Shown here: piece after piece, positions 33,874 through 41,724 of the stretch
Layout: every line of letters starts with the position of its first letter
How positions within the stretch are numbered: position 1 is the first letter of the stretch
Assembly: GCF_018069625.1 (NCBI RefSeq)
Contig: NZ_CP072941.1
Location: 8,742,001 to 8,806,000 of the forward strand
DNA from: Streptomyces yatensis
GTDB lineage: Bacteria; Actinomycetota; Actinomycetes; Streptomycetales; Streptomycetaceae
Length of the DNA stretch: 64,000 nucleotides
Direction: 5' to 3'
Program-made: the position numbers and the translations under genes
The notes under the pieces: model-generated
What the model saw: the letters and a program-made list of their open reading frames with translations, nothing else
Told to the model about the DNA's origin: nothing
Databases searched by the model: none

Positions 33874-35310
33874 ATGAGGAACAAGAAGAGACACAAGCGA
33901 TCCAGGGTCATCGGGCTGACCGTGGTCGGAGTGACCGCACTGGCCGTGGGCGGCGGGGCGCTCCTGATGACCGACAACGACGCTTCCGCCGCCCGCCGCC
34001 CGGCCGGGCAGCAGGCACCGGCCTGGGCGGCGATGACCGTCAAGTGTCCCGATGCCGCGACCCGGCTGTCGAATGTGCCGCAGCAGGCGCGGCCCGCCGT
34101 GGACAAGGAACTGGCGACCATGGACAGCCAGGTCGCCGACGCCTACCGGCAGCTGGCCGCGCGTGGCGCGAGCGCCGACCAGGACTGGGTGCGCACCCGG
34201 GTGCTGGAGCCGCTGAGCACCCAGCGGCGTGGCGCGCTGAACCGCATCGGGAACGAGATCGGCCGGGTGGCGAGCCGCCCGTCCGGCCTGGACACGCTGG
34301 CGTCCTGCACCGTGCAGCAGGCGGCCCCGGCCGCCGCACCGGCAGGCGCCTCCTCCGCACCGGCGGGCGCCACCCCCGCCGCGGGAACGGCCGCCCCCGC
34401 CGCTCCGGCCGCCGGTGGCCAGGCGCAGTCCGGCCCGGTGAAGGCGGACTTCGTGGACATCCGCAGGGTGCGCCCGAACGTCAAGAACCCCCGTACGCGG
34501 GCCAACGCCTCCCGCGGCACCTTCTCATCGCGCTGCGGCCGCAATGAGAACAAGCACTTCAACTCGGACAACGTGATCGTCGCCCCCGGTGTGAGCAACG
34601 GCGCCCACCATATGCACGACTACGTCGGCAACCGCGACACCGACGCCTTCTCCACCAACGACGACCTCGCCGCCGCCGGGACCACCTGCACCAACGGTGA
34701 CCGCTCCACCCACTACTGGCCGGTCCTGCGGCAGCAGGACGGGACGAAGGAGGCCGACGCCGACCAGCCCGGTGGCGGCACCGAGGGCAATGTGGGGCGG
34801 ATCCTGCGCCCGGAGACCGCGTCCATCAGCTTCCGTGGCAGCGCGGTCTCCAAGGTCGTCGAGATGCCCAAGTTCCTGCGCATCATCACCGGCGACGCCA
34901 AGGCGTTCACCAACGGCACGGCCAACGCCAACGCCTCCTGGAGCTGCACCGGATTCGAGAACCGGCAGCTGAAGGACAAGTACCCGCTCTGCCCCAAGGG
35001 CAGCAAGGTGGTCCGTACGTTCAAGTTCCAGAGCTGCTGGGACGGCAAGAACGCCGACAGCGCCAACCACCGCACCCATGTGGCCTTCGCGGACGCCAAG
35101 GGCGCGTGCGCCAAGGGGTTCAAGGCCATCCCGCAGCTGGTCCAGCGGATCACCTACAAGGTCGCGCCCGGCTCGCTCTTCGCGGTCGACAGCTTCCCCG
35201 AGCAGCTGCACAAGCCGGTGACCGACCACGGCGACTTCATCAACGTGATGTCCAACTCGCTGATGAAGAAGGCCGTGAAGTGCATCAACACCGGGCGTAA
35301 GTGCGGCTGA
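33874..35310 (+). CDS. DUF1996 domain-containing exported protein
   Basis: A 478-residue protein. A basic N terminus and one hydrophobic segment (VIGLTVVGVTALAVGGGALLM) form a signal or anchor. Next comes a helical region to about residue 140, then an Ala/Pro/Gly-rich linker, then the DUF1996 domain. Diagnostic DUF1996 residues are His245, His246 and His248 in NGAHHMHDYVGN, plus THYWPVL, SWSCTG and the cysteines near FQSCWDGKN. DUF1996 is widespread in fungi and actinomycetes and has no assigned function; the His/Cys/Trp pattern hints at an extracellular metal or carbohydrate role, which is speculation. It stands alone between two strong terminators. Confidence 0.88.
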   Translation: MRNKKRHKRSRVIGLTVVGVTALAVGGGALLMTDNDASAARRPAGQQAPAWAAMTVKCPDAATRLSNVPQQARPAVDKELATMDSQVADAYRQLAARGASADQDWVRTRVLEPLSTQRRGALNRIGNEIGRVASRPSGLDTLASCTVQQAAPAAAPAGASSAPAGATPAAGTAAPAAPAAGGQAQSGPVKADFVDIRRVRPNVKNPRTRANASRGTFSSRCGRNENKHFNSDNVIVAPGVSNGAHHMHDYVGNRDTDAFSTNDDLAAAGTTCTNGDRSTHYWPVLRQQDGTKEADADQPGGGTEGNVGRILRPETASISFRGSAVSKVVEMPKFLRIITGDAKAFTNGTANANASWSCTGFENRQLKDKYPLCPKGSKVVRTFKFQSCWDGKNADSANHRTHVAFADAKGACAKGFKAIPQLVQRITYKVAPGSLFAVDSFPEQLHKPVTDHGDFINVMSNSLMKKAVKCINTGRKCG

Positions 35311-35328
35311 CCACCGCCGCTACGGCCC

Positions 35329-35366
35329 GGTGCCCCCGGCCGGATGGCCATCCGGCCGGGGGCACC
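35329..35366. terminator. perfect 38-base palindromic terminator
   Basis: Nineteen bases (GGTGCCCCCGGCCGGATGG) are followed immediately by their reverse complement, between converging DUF1996 and carboxypeptidase genes. It is one of the strongest hairpins in the window. Confidence 0.88.
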
Positions 35367-35411
35367 ACCCGCGTGGAACGCGGGCCATGGATCCTGCGAT
35401 GAGTCCCGCGA

Positions 35412-36353
35412 TCAGTCCTGGGGCGTGCCCTCGGGCAGCTGGCGCCAGGTGACCTTGGTGTGCGCCCGGAAGGCCCAGTCCAGCATCTTCTTCGCGTCCG
35501 GGTAGCGCTTGGGAGCGTTGAGGATCACGCCCACGACGGTGCGTCCGTCACGCTTCGCGGCGAAGACCAGACACCTGCCGGGCGCGGTGCCGGTGCCCGT
35601 CTTGATGCCGATCGCGCCGCTGTACGAGCCCAGCAGCCGGTTGGTGTTGTTCCAGAAGTACGTCCTGGTCCTGCCATTGGCGGCCGGGGCCTTCTGGATG
35701 GTGTCGACCGACTTGACGACCGTGCCGAGGGTGGAGTTCTTCAGCGCGTGCCTGGCCAGCTTGGCCATGTCGCGGGGCGTGGTGTAGTTCTGTCCCCCCT
35801 GCGAGATGCCGTCGAAGGTGTCGTAGTGGGACTTGGTCATCCCCAGCGCGGACGCCTTCTTGTTCATCTGCGCGATGAACGACTTGGTGCGCTTGGCGGT
35901 GGTGTCACCGGTGCCGAAGGTGTCCGCGAGCGCCATCGCCGCGTCACAGCCGGACGGCAGCAGCAGCCCGTACAGCAGCTGCTTGACGGTGAGCTCGTCC
36001 CCCTTCTTCAGGTCCGCCTTGCTGCCGCCGACGCGGGCGGTGTAGTCGATGTACGACTGCTTGACGGTGACCTTCCTGCCGAGATCGAGACCCCGGCTGT
36101 CGAGCACCACGACCGCCGTCATGAGCTTGGTGGTGCTCGCCATCGGCCGCTTGGTGTCGGCCGCCTTGGCCCACAGCTGCTTGTTGGTGTTGTTGTCCAG
36201 CAGATACGCGCCCTTGGCGCTGACCCCCGACGGGCCGCTCCTGGCCCCGGTGGCCTGGGCCGCGTTCGCCGGCACGGCGACCGTCAAGGCCGCCGCCGAG
36301 GCGATGACCGCCGTCCCCCAACGGCGGATCGCCCTACCCCCACGTCTTTCCAT
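35412..36353 (-). CDS. D-alanyl-D-alanine carboxypeptidase (peptidase S11)
   Basis: A 313-residue exported PBP5/DacA-like enzyme; GGAGG lies 4 bases before the ATG at 36353. A signal peptide ends near VAVPANA. The catalytic motifs are STTK in RPMASTTKLMTAV, the SGC tripeptide in LLPSGCDAAMAL (S11 form of SxN) and KTG in IGIKTGTGTAPGRCLVFAA. There is no long C-terminal membrane anchor. It trims pentapeptide stems in the cell wall. Its presence near an S13 enzyme gives this stretch a cell-wall flavour, but the genes are separately terminated. Confidence 0.92.
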   Translation of the reverse strand: MERRGGRAIRRWGTAVIASAAALTVAVPANAAQATGARSGPSGVSAKGAYLLDNNTNKQLWAKAADTKRPMASTTKLMTAVVVLDSRGLDLGRKVTVKQSYIDYTARVGGSKADLKKGDELTVKQLLYGLLLPSGCDAAMALADTFGTGDTTAKRTKSFIAQMNKKASALGMTKSHYDTFDGISQGGQNYTTPRDMAKLARHALKNSTLGTVVKSVDTIQKAPAANGRTRTYFWNNTNRLLGSYSGAIGIKTGTGTAPGRCLVFAAKRDGRTVVGVILNAPKRYPDAKKMLDWAFRAHTKVTWRQLPEGTPQD

Positions 36354-36419
36354 ACGCCCTCCGTCTCTCCTACGACATGCCCGTGAATGTCCGGGCATGC
36401 GACGCATGGTCTCACGGCC

Positions 36420-37100
36420 TCAACCGCCGGCCGCGACCCACTCGTAGGCCCGCTGGGCGTCGAACTCCGGCTGCCCGCCCCGGAAGAGCAGCCCGGCGGA
36501 GGCGAACGGCTCCCCGTCCGGCGACGGCCCGGCCACATACGGAACCGCGATACAGCGCATCCCCGCCCGCCGCGCCGCCTCCACCCCCGGACCGGCGTCC
36601 TCGACCACCACACACCGCCCCGGATCGACGGACAGCAGCCGCGCGGCGGCCAGAAACACATCCGGCTCCGGCTTGCCCCGCCCGACATCCTCCGCGGACA
36701 CATACACCGGCAGCAGCGCGTCCAGCCCCGTGGCCTTCAGCGCGGTCTCGATCGCCGAGCGGGAGGAACCGGAGGCAACCGCCAGCGGATGCCCGGCGGC
36801 CCTCAGCCGCTCCACGAAGGTGCGCATCGCGGGAAAGATCTCGGTCGCCGCGGCCAGCTCCAGATAGTGCCGGTTCTTGACGACGAGCAGCTCCTCCACG
36901 GACGCCTCGATGCCGTACCGGTCGCGCAGCGTCTCCAGGGTCTCCCGGGTGCCGATCCCGATGAACTGGGAGTGCTCCTCCCAGGTGAAGCCGGTGACCC
37001 CGTACCGCTCGAGGGTCCGCCGCCCCGCCTCGTAGTAGAGGGGCTCGGTGTCCACGAGAGTGCCGTCCAGGTCGAAGATCACGGCGGGCATGGTGCTCAT
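36420..37100 (-). CDS. HAD family hydrolase (beta-phosphoglucomutase-like)
   Basis: A 226-residue HAD phosphatase with motif I VIFDLDGTLVDTE, motif II VASGSSRSAIE, motif III lysine in GRGKPEPDVFL and motif IV VVVEDAGPGVEAAR. The four-helix cap begins with YYEAGRRTLERYG. This is the beta-phosphoglucomutase/phosphatase subfamily, acting on sugar phosphates or similar small phosphorylated compounds in the cytoplasm. Exact substrate unknown. Confidence 0.9.
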   Translation of the reverse strand: MSTMPAVIFDLDGTLVDTEPLYYEAGRRTLERYGVTGFTWEEHSQFIGIGTRETLETLRDRYGIEASVEELLVVKNRHYLELAAATEIFPAMRTFVERLRAAGHPLAVASGSSRSAIETALKATGLDALLPVYVSAEDVGRGKPEPDVFLAAARLLSVDPGRCVVVEDAGPGVEAARRAGMRCIAVPYVAGPSPDGEPFASAGLLFRGGQPEFDAQRAYEWVAAGG

Positions 37101-37172
37101 GGGGACAGCATGCCAAGAGTCCGGCCCGCAGTGCCCACGGGGGAGCCTCCGGGCCCGGTGGGGCGGCTGCGG

Positions 37173-37670
37173 CTACTGCCTGAACTCCGCGTCGGGGCAG
37201 CTGTCGGGGTCGTCCTGCTCGAAGAGCACGGGCTCCTCGGAGGAGCCGCCGACCATCAGTTTCTGGTCCTCCACCGGGGCATCGCCCTCGGAGACGCTCT
37301 CGTCGAAGCTCAACGCGACATACGGGAACTTCTCCTCGCTGGGAACGGTCGTGCCCAGCTGGTACGCCCAGCTCCCCTGTCCGTCGAAGTGGCGTCCGTC
37401 CCCCTCGAACGGGTCGTAGGGCCAGTTGCGCACCCGGATGTCCCCGTTGGGGTAGAGGCTGACCCGCATCCCGTCGGGGCCCCGGTACGTCCCTGGCAGA
37501 ACGGATTCGGAGACCTTGATATTGGCCCGCAGGCACTCGCCCGACACCGCGTTCATCACCCCGATGCACCCCGCGGGGAGCGCGAGACACATCAGCCCGA
37601 TCAGCGTGAACCTGAGCGGGCGATTGCGCCAGATCCGGCGGAGGGGGCCTGGCTCATTGGTTTTTGTCAT
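37173..37670 (-). CDS. small membrane-anchored protein of unknown function
   Basis: A 165-residue protein with a basic N terminus followed by one hydrophobic segment (RFTLIGLMCLALPAGCIGV), then an extracytoplasmic domain of about 125 residues. That domain has a repeated strand pattern (VLPGTYRGPDGMRVSLYPNG, IRVRNWPYDPFEGDG) suggestive of a small beta-sandwich or lipocalin-like fold. The start at 37670 gives this layout but lacks a clear ribosome site. I do not recognise the family. It is divergent from the lactonase at 37885. Confidence 0.7.
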   Translation of the reverse strand: MTKTNEPGPLRRIWRNRPLRFTLIGLMCLALPAGCIGVMNAVSGECLRANIKVSESVLPGTYRGPDGMRVSLYPNGDIRVRNWPYDPFEGDGRHFDGQGSWAYQLGTTVPSEEKFPYVALSFDESVSEGDAPVEDQKLMVGGSSEEPVLFEQDDPDSCPDAEFRQ

Positions 37671-37813
37671 CGAGATGAGTTTGTCAGTGGTCGGCTGGAT
37701 CGACGCCGGGGTCTGGGTGTCGACCACCTTGGCGGCGGCCGTCGCCTGTCGCTGGACGCCGTCGATCTGCGCCAGGCGTAGGGAGCGACCCGCGTGTCCG
37801 CGACGGATCAGCG

Positions 37814-37828
37814 TTGGTCTAGACCGCT
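37814..37828 (+). promoter_or_regulatory. DasR-like operator upstream of the lactonase gene
   Basis: TTGGTCTAGACCGCT contains the full dre half-site pair TGGTCTAGACC with one deviation from symmetry at the right edge. It ends 56 bases before the lactonase GTG and lies in the gap to the divergent small gene. Confidence 0.6.
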
Positions 37829-37884
37829 CTGTTACCGTCGGCCCCGAGCGGTACCGGAACCGGAGTCGGCGGAAGGGTAGTGCG

Positions 37885-38919
37885 GTGGGCGCGAGTGGGA
37901 GTGGGTTGCGGGCGTATATCGGGTCCTTCACTGGGGCGGGCGGTGCCGGGATCACCGTCGCGGATGTCGACGACCAGACGGGTGCGCTGCGGATCCGGAA
38001 TTCCACGGACGTGGTCGTCAACCCGTCCTATCTGGCGCTCGCCCCCGACGGGCGCGTGCTGTACGCGGTGAGCGAGACCGAGGACGGGGCGGCGGCCGCG
38101 CTGGACGTCACGCAGGATCCGCCCGCGCTGCTCGGTGAGCCCGTGCCGGTGCGGGGCGCGGCGCCCACCCATCTCGCGCTCGCCGGTGGGCAGCTGCTGA
38201 CCGCCAACTACGGTTCCGGCAGCGTCACCGCGCTGCCGGTGCTGGAGGACGGCCGGCTCGGGGAGCCGGCCGCCGTGCTGCGGCACGAGGGCAGCGGACC
38301 GCATCCGGAGCGGCAGGAGGGGCCGCATGCCCACGCCGTGGCGCCCGATCCGTCGGGCGGCTGGCTGCTCGCCGTCGACCTGGGGATCGACGCGGTCCAG
38401 GTGTACGCGCTGCCCGGGCCGCGTCCGCACCACGAGGTCCGGCTGCGCCCGGGGAGCGGTCCGCGCCATCTGGCGTTCCATCCGCGTGGCGACCGCGTGT
38501 ATGTCATCAACGAGCTCGATCCGACGATCACGGCCTGCCGCTGGGACGCGGCGTCCGGCGTTCTCGAACCGCTGGGCGAGACCCGTCTGATCCCTGACGG
38601 TACGGACGTCGAAACCTACCCCGCCGAGGTCGTGGTCTCCGGGGACGGCCGTTTCGTATGGGCCACCAACCGCGGTCACGACAGCATCGCGACGCTCGCC
38701 CTCGACGCGCCCGGCGACCGCATGGAGCTGGTCACCACCACGCCCTGTGGCGGCCACTGGCCCCGCGATCTGACGCTCGACCCGTCGGGACGCCGGCTCT
38801 ATGTGTCCAATGAGCGCTCGGGCGATGTCACCTGGTTCGACATCGACCCCTCGACGGGGGTGCCGCGTCGTGGCGGTTCGGTCCCGGCTCCGGCGGCGTC
38901 CTGTGTGGTCTTCGGCTGA
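37885..38919 (+). CDS. lactonase family beta-propeller protein (6-phosphogluconolactonase-like)
   Basis: A 344-residue seven-bladed propeller. The GTG at 37885 is preceded by GGAAGGG and starts just before the first blade (LRAYIGSFTGAGG). Blade motifs include VNPSYLALAPDGRVLYAVSE, HAVAPDPSGGWLLAVDLG, PRHLAFHPRGDRVYVINELD and LTLDPSGRRLYVSNERSGDV. The family includes YbhE-type 6-phosphogluconolactonase and muconate lactonising relatives, so the precise lactone is uncertain. The DasR-like site upstream suggests a link to aminosugar-controlled carbon metabolism. Confidence 0.85.
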   Translation: MGASGSGLRAYIGSFTGAGGAGITVADVDDQTGALRIRNSTDVVVNPSYLALAPDGRVLYAVSETEDGAAAALDVTQDPPALLGEPVPVRGAAPTHLALAGGQLLTANYGSGSVTALPVLEDGRLGEPAAVLRHEGSGPHPERQEGPHAHAVAPDPSGGWLLAVDLGIDAVQVYALPGPRPHHEVRLRPGSGPRHLAFHPRGDRVYVINELDPTITACRWDAASGVLEPLGETRLIPDGTDVETYPAEVVVSGDGRFVWATNRGHDSIATLALDAPGDRMELVTTTPCGGHWPRDLTLDPSGRRLYVSNERSGDVTWFDIDPSTGVPRRGGSVPAPAASCVVFG

Positions 38920-38929
38920 CGTTCGCCGG

Positions 38930-39010
38930 GCGGATGCGGGCCCGGGCGGATGCGGGCCCGGTGCGGGCCCGGCGGATACGGGCCCGGTGGATACGGGGGC
39001 TTTCGGATAC
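38930..39010 (+). repeat. GGATGCGGGCCCGG-type direct repeats
   Basis: About five imperfect copies of a 14-18-base unit (GGATGCGGGCCCGG, later GGATACGGGCCCGG) lie after the lactonase stop codon, just before a terminator hairpin. Confidence 0.7.
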
Positions 39011-39012
39011 GA

Positions 39013-39046
39013 GCGGGGCGGTGACCTCGACGGTCACCGCCCCCGC
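39013..39046. terminator. terminator between lactonase and sirohydrochlorin chelatase-like genes
   Basis: GCGGGGCGGTGACC pairs with GGTCACCGCCCCCGC apart from one bulged base, with loop TCGAC, and is followed by TTTCTC. It lies between converging genes. Confidence 0.8.
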
Positions 39047-39077
39047 TTTCTCGTGCCTTGCTCCGTTGTGCGCGGTG

Positions 39078-40076
39078 TCAGCGCATCGCCGGTGACGCCT
39101 GCTGCAGCGTGATGCCCAGCGCCGCCGCGTACTTCGCCAGCACCAGCTTCCCCACGGCCGGGTAGTCGCCCAGCGCCTCGGCCGCCGCGCAGCCCGCCTC
39201 CTCGGCTGCCGCCGAGATCAGCTCGGCGGAGACCTCCGGGCCGATCAGGTACGGCGCGAGGGCGAGCCGGGCGGAGCCGGCCGAGCGCAGCTGCTCGGCG
39301 ACGCGGAGGACGGCCCCGTCCACGTCCAGCGCCGCCGCCATCACCGGCACCGCGAGGCGCGCGGAGAGCAGCATGCCGGTGATGCCACCGGCCTGGGCCG
39401 CCTCCTCGCCGCCGACCGTGGCGAGGATGATGCCGTCCGCGGCGGTCGCGACCGTGAAGAGACGGGCGCGGTCGGCGCGGGCCAGGCCCGCCTCCGACAG
39501 ACGCACGTGCAGGGCCTCGGCGAGCAGCGGATGCGGGCCGAGGACGTCGGTGAGTTCGGCCGCGGAGCCGCTGCTCATCACGGCCTGGCGTATCCGGCGC
39601 AGCTGTGCGCTGTCCGGGCCCGCGAGCAGCGGGACCACGACGGCCGCCGGACCGTCCGTGGGGACCGTGGGGACGGACGGGACCTCGTCGACGACCTCGC
39701 CCGCGGCCTCGGCCGCGGCGATCGCCTCCGCCGCCTCGTCGGCGAGGGCCTTGGCGGCCTCGGCCGCCTGTCGCAGACGCTCGGGGTTCTCCTGGGCGGC
39801 ACGGGTGAGCACGGCCTCGAGCTGCGGGTACTCCTGGCCGTCCCCGTCCAGGAAACCGATCTGAGCGTCGAGCCCGGGCATCTCGGAGCGGGCGATGCTC
39901 ACCAGGTCCTCGGCAAGGCGCCGGGCACCGTCGCTCGGGGCGCCCGGGACGGCCAGCACCAGCGGAGGTGCGCCGAGAGGCGCGGCGGCGGCCTCCGGTC
40001 GGCGGTGCCGTCCGGACTGGCGGGGACGTGGCATTCGTACAGGCAGGCCGGACGCGGGCCCTGTGGGGGAGCTCAT
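39078..40076 (-). CDS. sirohydrochlorin chelatase-like (CbiX) protein
   Basis: A 332-residue protein with two CbiX-type halves: LVLAVPGAPSDGARRLAEDL at the start of the first and RLALAPYLIGPEVSAELISA in the second. Between them is an Ala/Glu-rich helical insert (about residues 90-130). In classical chelatases the first strand ends in HGS. Here it reads VPGAPS, so the metal-binding histidine seems to be missing from the first half, and the second half has YLIGPEV in place of YFLxxGxH. Chelatase activity is therefore doubtful though the fold is clear. Start ATG 40076 chosen by family length. Confidence 0.75.
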   Translation of the reverse strand: MSSPTGPASGLPVRMPRPRQSGRHRRPEAAAAPLGAPPLVLAVPGAPSDGARRLAEDLVSIARSEMPGLDAQIGFLDGDGQEYPQLEAVLTRAAQENPERLRQAAEAAKALADEAAEAIAAAEAAGEVVDEVPSVPTVPTDGPAAVVVPLLAGPDSAQLRRIRQAVMSSGSAAELTDVLGPHPLLAEALHVRLSEAGLARADRARLFTVATAADGIILATVGGEEAAQAGGITGMLLSARLAVPVMAAALDVDGAVLRVAEQLRSAGSARLALAPYLIGPEVSAELISAAAEEAGCAAAEALGDYPAVGKLVLAKYAAALGITLQQASPAMR

Positions 40077-40412
40077 GGCGCCGCATGTTAGTCGCTCCAT
40101 GGGCTCGGCTGTTCGGGAGGGTGTGACTGGGGGCATCTGCCCCATTTTGTCAACTGGTGTTGTGCGGTGATGTGCGTTCAGCGGCCATACTTGATCGAAG
40201 AATCGACCATGTGTCCGGAATTGCCGGTCATGGAATCCCATACTGGGCGCCCATGCTGAGCGCCCATATGGGACACCCGTGCCGGGAGCCACGGGGGCGC
40301 GGCTACGGGTTGGGGCTACGGGTTGGCGCTTCGCGACGGAGCCACGGGTTGGGGCCCGCGTCGGAAGCCCTGCGGCCTGGAAGCCCTGCGGCGTGCCCGT
40401 ACGGGGCGGTGC
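40077..40412. other. 336-base interval with short direct repeats
   Basis: No gene is seen. Near 40310-40345 GGCTACGGGTTGG recurs (with GCCACGGGTTGG as a third copy), and GGAAGCCCTGCGGC occurs twice near 40366-40392. A TTGACA-like sequence lies on the minus strand at 40148-40153 without a good -10. Possible inverted repeats near 40245-40275 (GCGCCCAT twice) are weak. Confidence 0.5.
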
Positions 40413-41720
40413 TCAGACGATGCTGAGCAGCGCCGGGTCCCGGGGCAGCCGCAGTCCGTCCGACGCCAGCGCCGCCGCGACGCACAGCGCCCCGTCCAGC
40501 GGATCCCCGGCCGCCTCCGTGATCCCGACCCCGGGCAGCCGCGCGGCCAGCTCCTCGCGCACGGGCGTCAGCAGCGGCGCGCCCATCCGGAACAGCCCGC
40601 CGGTGAGCGCCACCTCGCTCGACTCCAGCCGGGGGCAGACCGCCTCCGCGGCCTCGGCGATATGGCGGGCGGCCGCCCGCAGAATCGCTTCCGCGACCGG
40701 ATCCTCGCCGGCGCACCGGCCCACCTCGGGGGCGAACGAGGCCAGGACGGCGGGGCGGTCGGGGCGCGGGTACAGCTGCCCCGGCAGCCCGGTCGCCGGG
40801 CCGAACACTGCCTCCAGACGGGCCAGCAGCGGCTTCGAGCCGCCCTCGCGCCCGTCGTACGCGCGCATGGCCGCCTCCAGGCCCGCCCGGCCGATCCACG
40901 CGCCGCCGCCGCAGTCGCCCAGCAGATGGCCCCAGCCGTCGGCGCGCCGCCAGCCGCCGGTGGCCCAGAGGGTGTCGCCGCCCGTGGCACCCGTGGCCGA
41001 GGCGGTGTCCGTACGGGCTGAGCCGTGCGCGTCGCGCAGGCCGTCCGTGGGGGACACGCCGTCCGTGGGGGACACGCCGTCCGCGCCGGGCACGCGGCCC
41101 GCGCCGGACGCGCCGTCCGCACCGGAATCACCGTCCGTGCCGGCCACCCCACCGACGAAGCCCTCGGGCACCGCGCCCAGCGCGATCAGGCCCGTCCCCG
41201 CCGCGACCACGGCGCCGGGACGCTGTCCCAACGCCCCGGCGTAGGCGGTCACCGCGTCGGCCGCCAGGGCGAGTCGCCGTACGCCGAAGGCTTCGGCCAG
41301 CGCGTCCGGAAGCCTGGCGCGCAGATCGTCGCCGAGTGTGGCCATGCCCGCCGCGCCGACACAGACCGCGCCGAGACGCCGGGCCCCGGCCTCGCGCAGC
41401 AACTCCTGGGCGGCGGGCATGACCCGCGCCAGCAGGCTCTCCGCGGCGATGCCCCGGTCGCCGACGGCGGCGGGGGTGGACGAGGACCACGTAAGTGGCG
41501 AGGACCAAGTCGGTGACGTGGACCAAGTCGGTGACGGGGGCCAGGGCGGTGAAGGGGACCAGGTCGGTGGCGAGGATCGAGTCGGTGACTGCTCCGCGGG
41601 GCCGCCGGGAGCGGCTACGCGTGCCACCGCCACCCGTACGCCGGAACCACCCGAATCGATCCCGAGCACATGCGTCACCGCATCGTCGGGCATCGCACCG
41701 TCGGGCACCGTGTCGCTCAC
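40413..41720 (-). CDS. N-acetylglucosamine kinase-like (BadF/BadG/BcrA/BcrD ATPase family)
   Basis: A 435-residue ASKHA-fold kinase. The phosphate-1 motif is GIDSGGSGVRVAV (residues 20-32), phosphate-2 and adenosine segments are VVAAGTGLIALG and VALTGGLFRMG, and GHLLGDCGGGAWIGRAG is the family's conserved loop. Typical members have about 320-350 residues; this one is longer because of two low-complexity insertions, a Pro/Trp/Ser repeat at about residues 50-80 and a Gly/Asp/Ala/Ser stretch at about 193-248. Neither hits a catalytic motif. It would phosphorylate N-acetylglucosamine or a related sugar in the cytoplasm. It follows the scramblase-like gene by 4 bases, so the two are co-transcribed. 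Confidence 0.83.
   Translation of the reverse strand: MSDTVPDGAMPDDAVTHVLGIDSGGSGVRVAVARVAAPGGPAEQSPTRSSPPTWSPSPPWPPSPTWSTSPTWSSPLTWSSSTPAAVGDRGIAAESLLARVMPAAQELLREAGARRLGAVCVGAAGMATLGDDLRARLPDALAEAFGVRRLALAADAVTAYAGALGQRPGAVVAAGTGLIALGAVPEGFVGGVAGTDGDSGADGASGAGRVPGADGVSPTDGVSPTDGLRDAHGSARTDTASATGATGGDTLWATGGWRRADGWGHLLGDCGGGAWIGRAGLEAAMRAYDGREGGSKPLLARLEAVFGPATGLPGQLYPRPDRPAVLASFAPEVGRCAGEDPVAEAILRAAARHIAEAAEAVCPRLESSEVALTGGLFRMGAPLLTPVREELAARLPGVGITEAAGDPLDGALCVAAALASDGLRLPRDPALLSIV
41481..41573 (-). repeat. short repeats encoding SPTWS-type peptides in the kinase gene
   Basis: Repeated 15-18-base units with the plus-strand core GACCAAGTCGGTGAC encode recurring PTWS peptides on the minus strand. 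Their base pattern suggests slippage growth inside a coding gene. Confidence 0.7.
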
Positions 41721-41724
41721 CGGC

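Noticed and set aside
35460..36386. 308-codon plus-strand frame
   Set aside because: It is antisense to the S11 carboxypeptidase, whose catalytic motifs are all present.
38930..39046. Possible CRISPR-like repeat array after the lactonase gene
   Set aside because: The repeats are adjacent, short and imperfect with no unique spacers, and no cas genes exist in the window.
40148..40153. TTGACA as promoter of the CbiX-like gene
   Set aside because: No acceptable -10 lies at 16-19 bases on the minus strand, so it is not annotated as a promoter.
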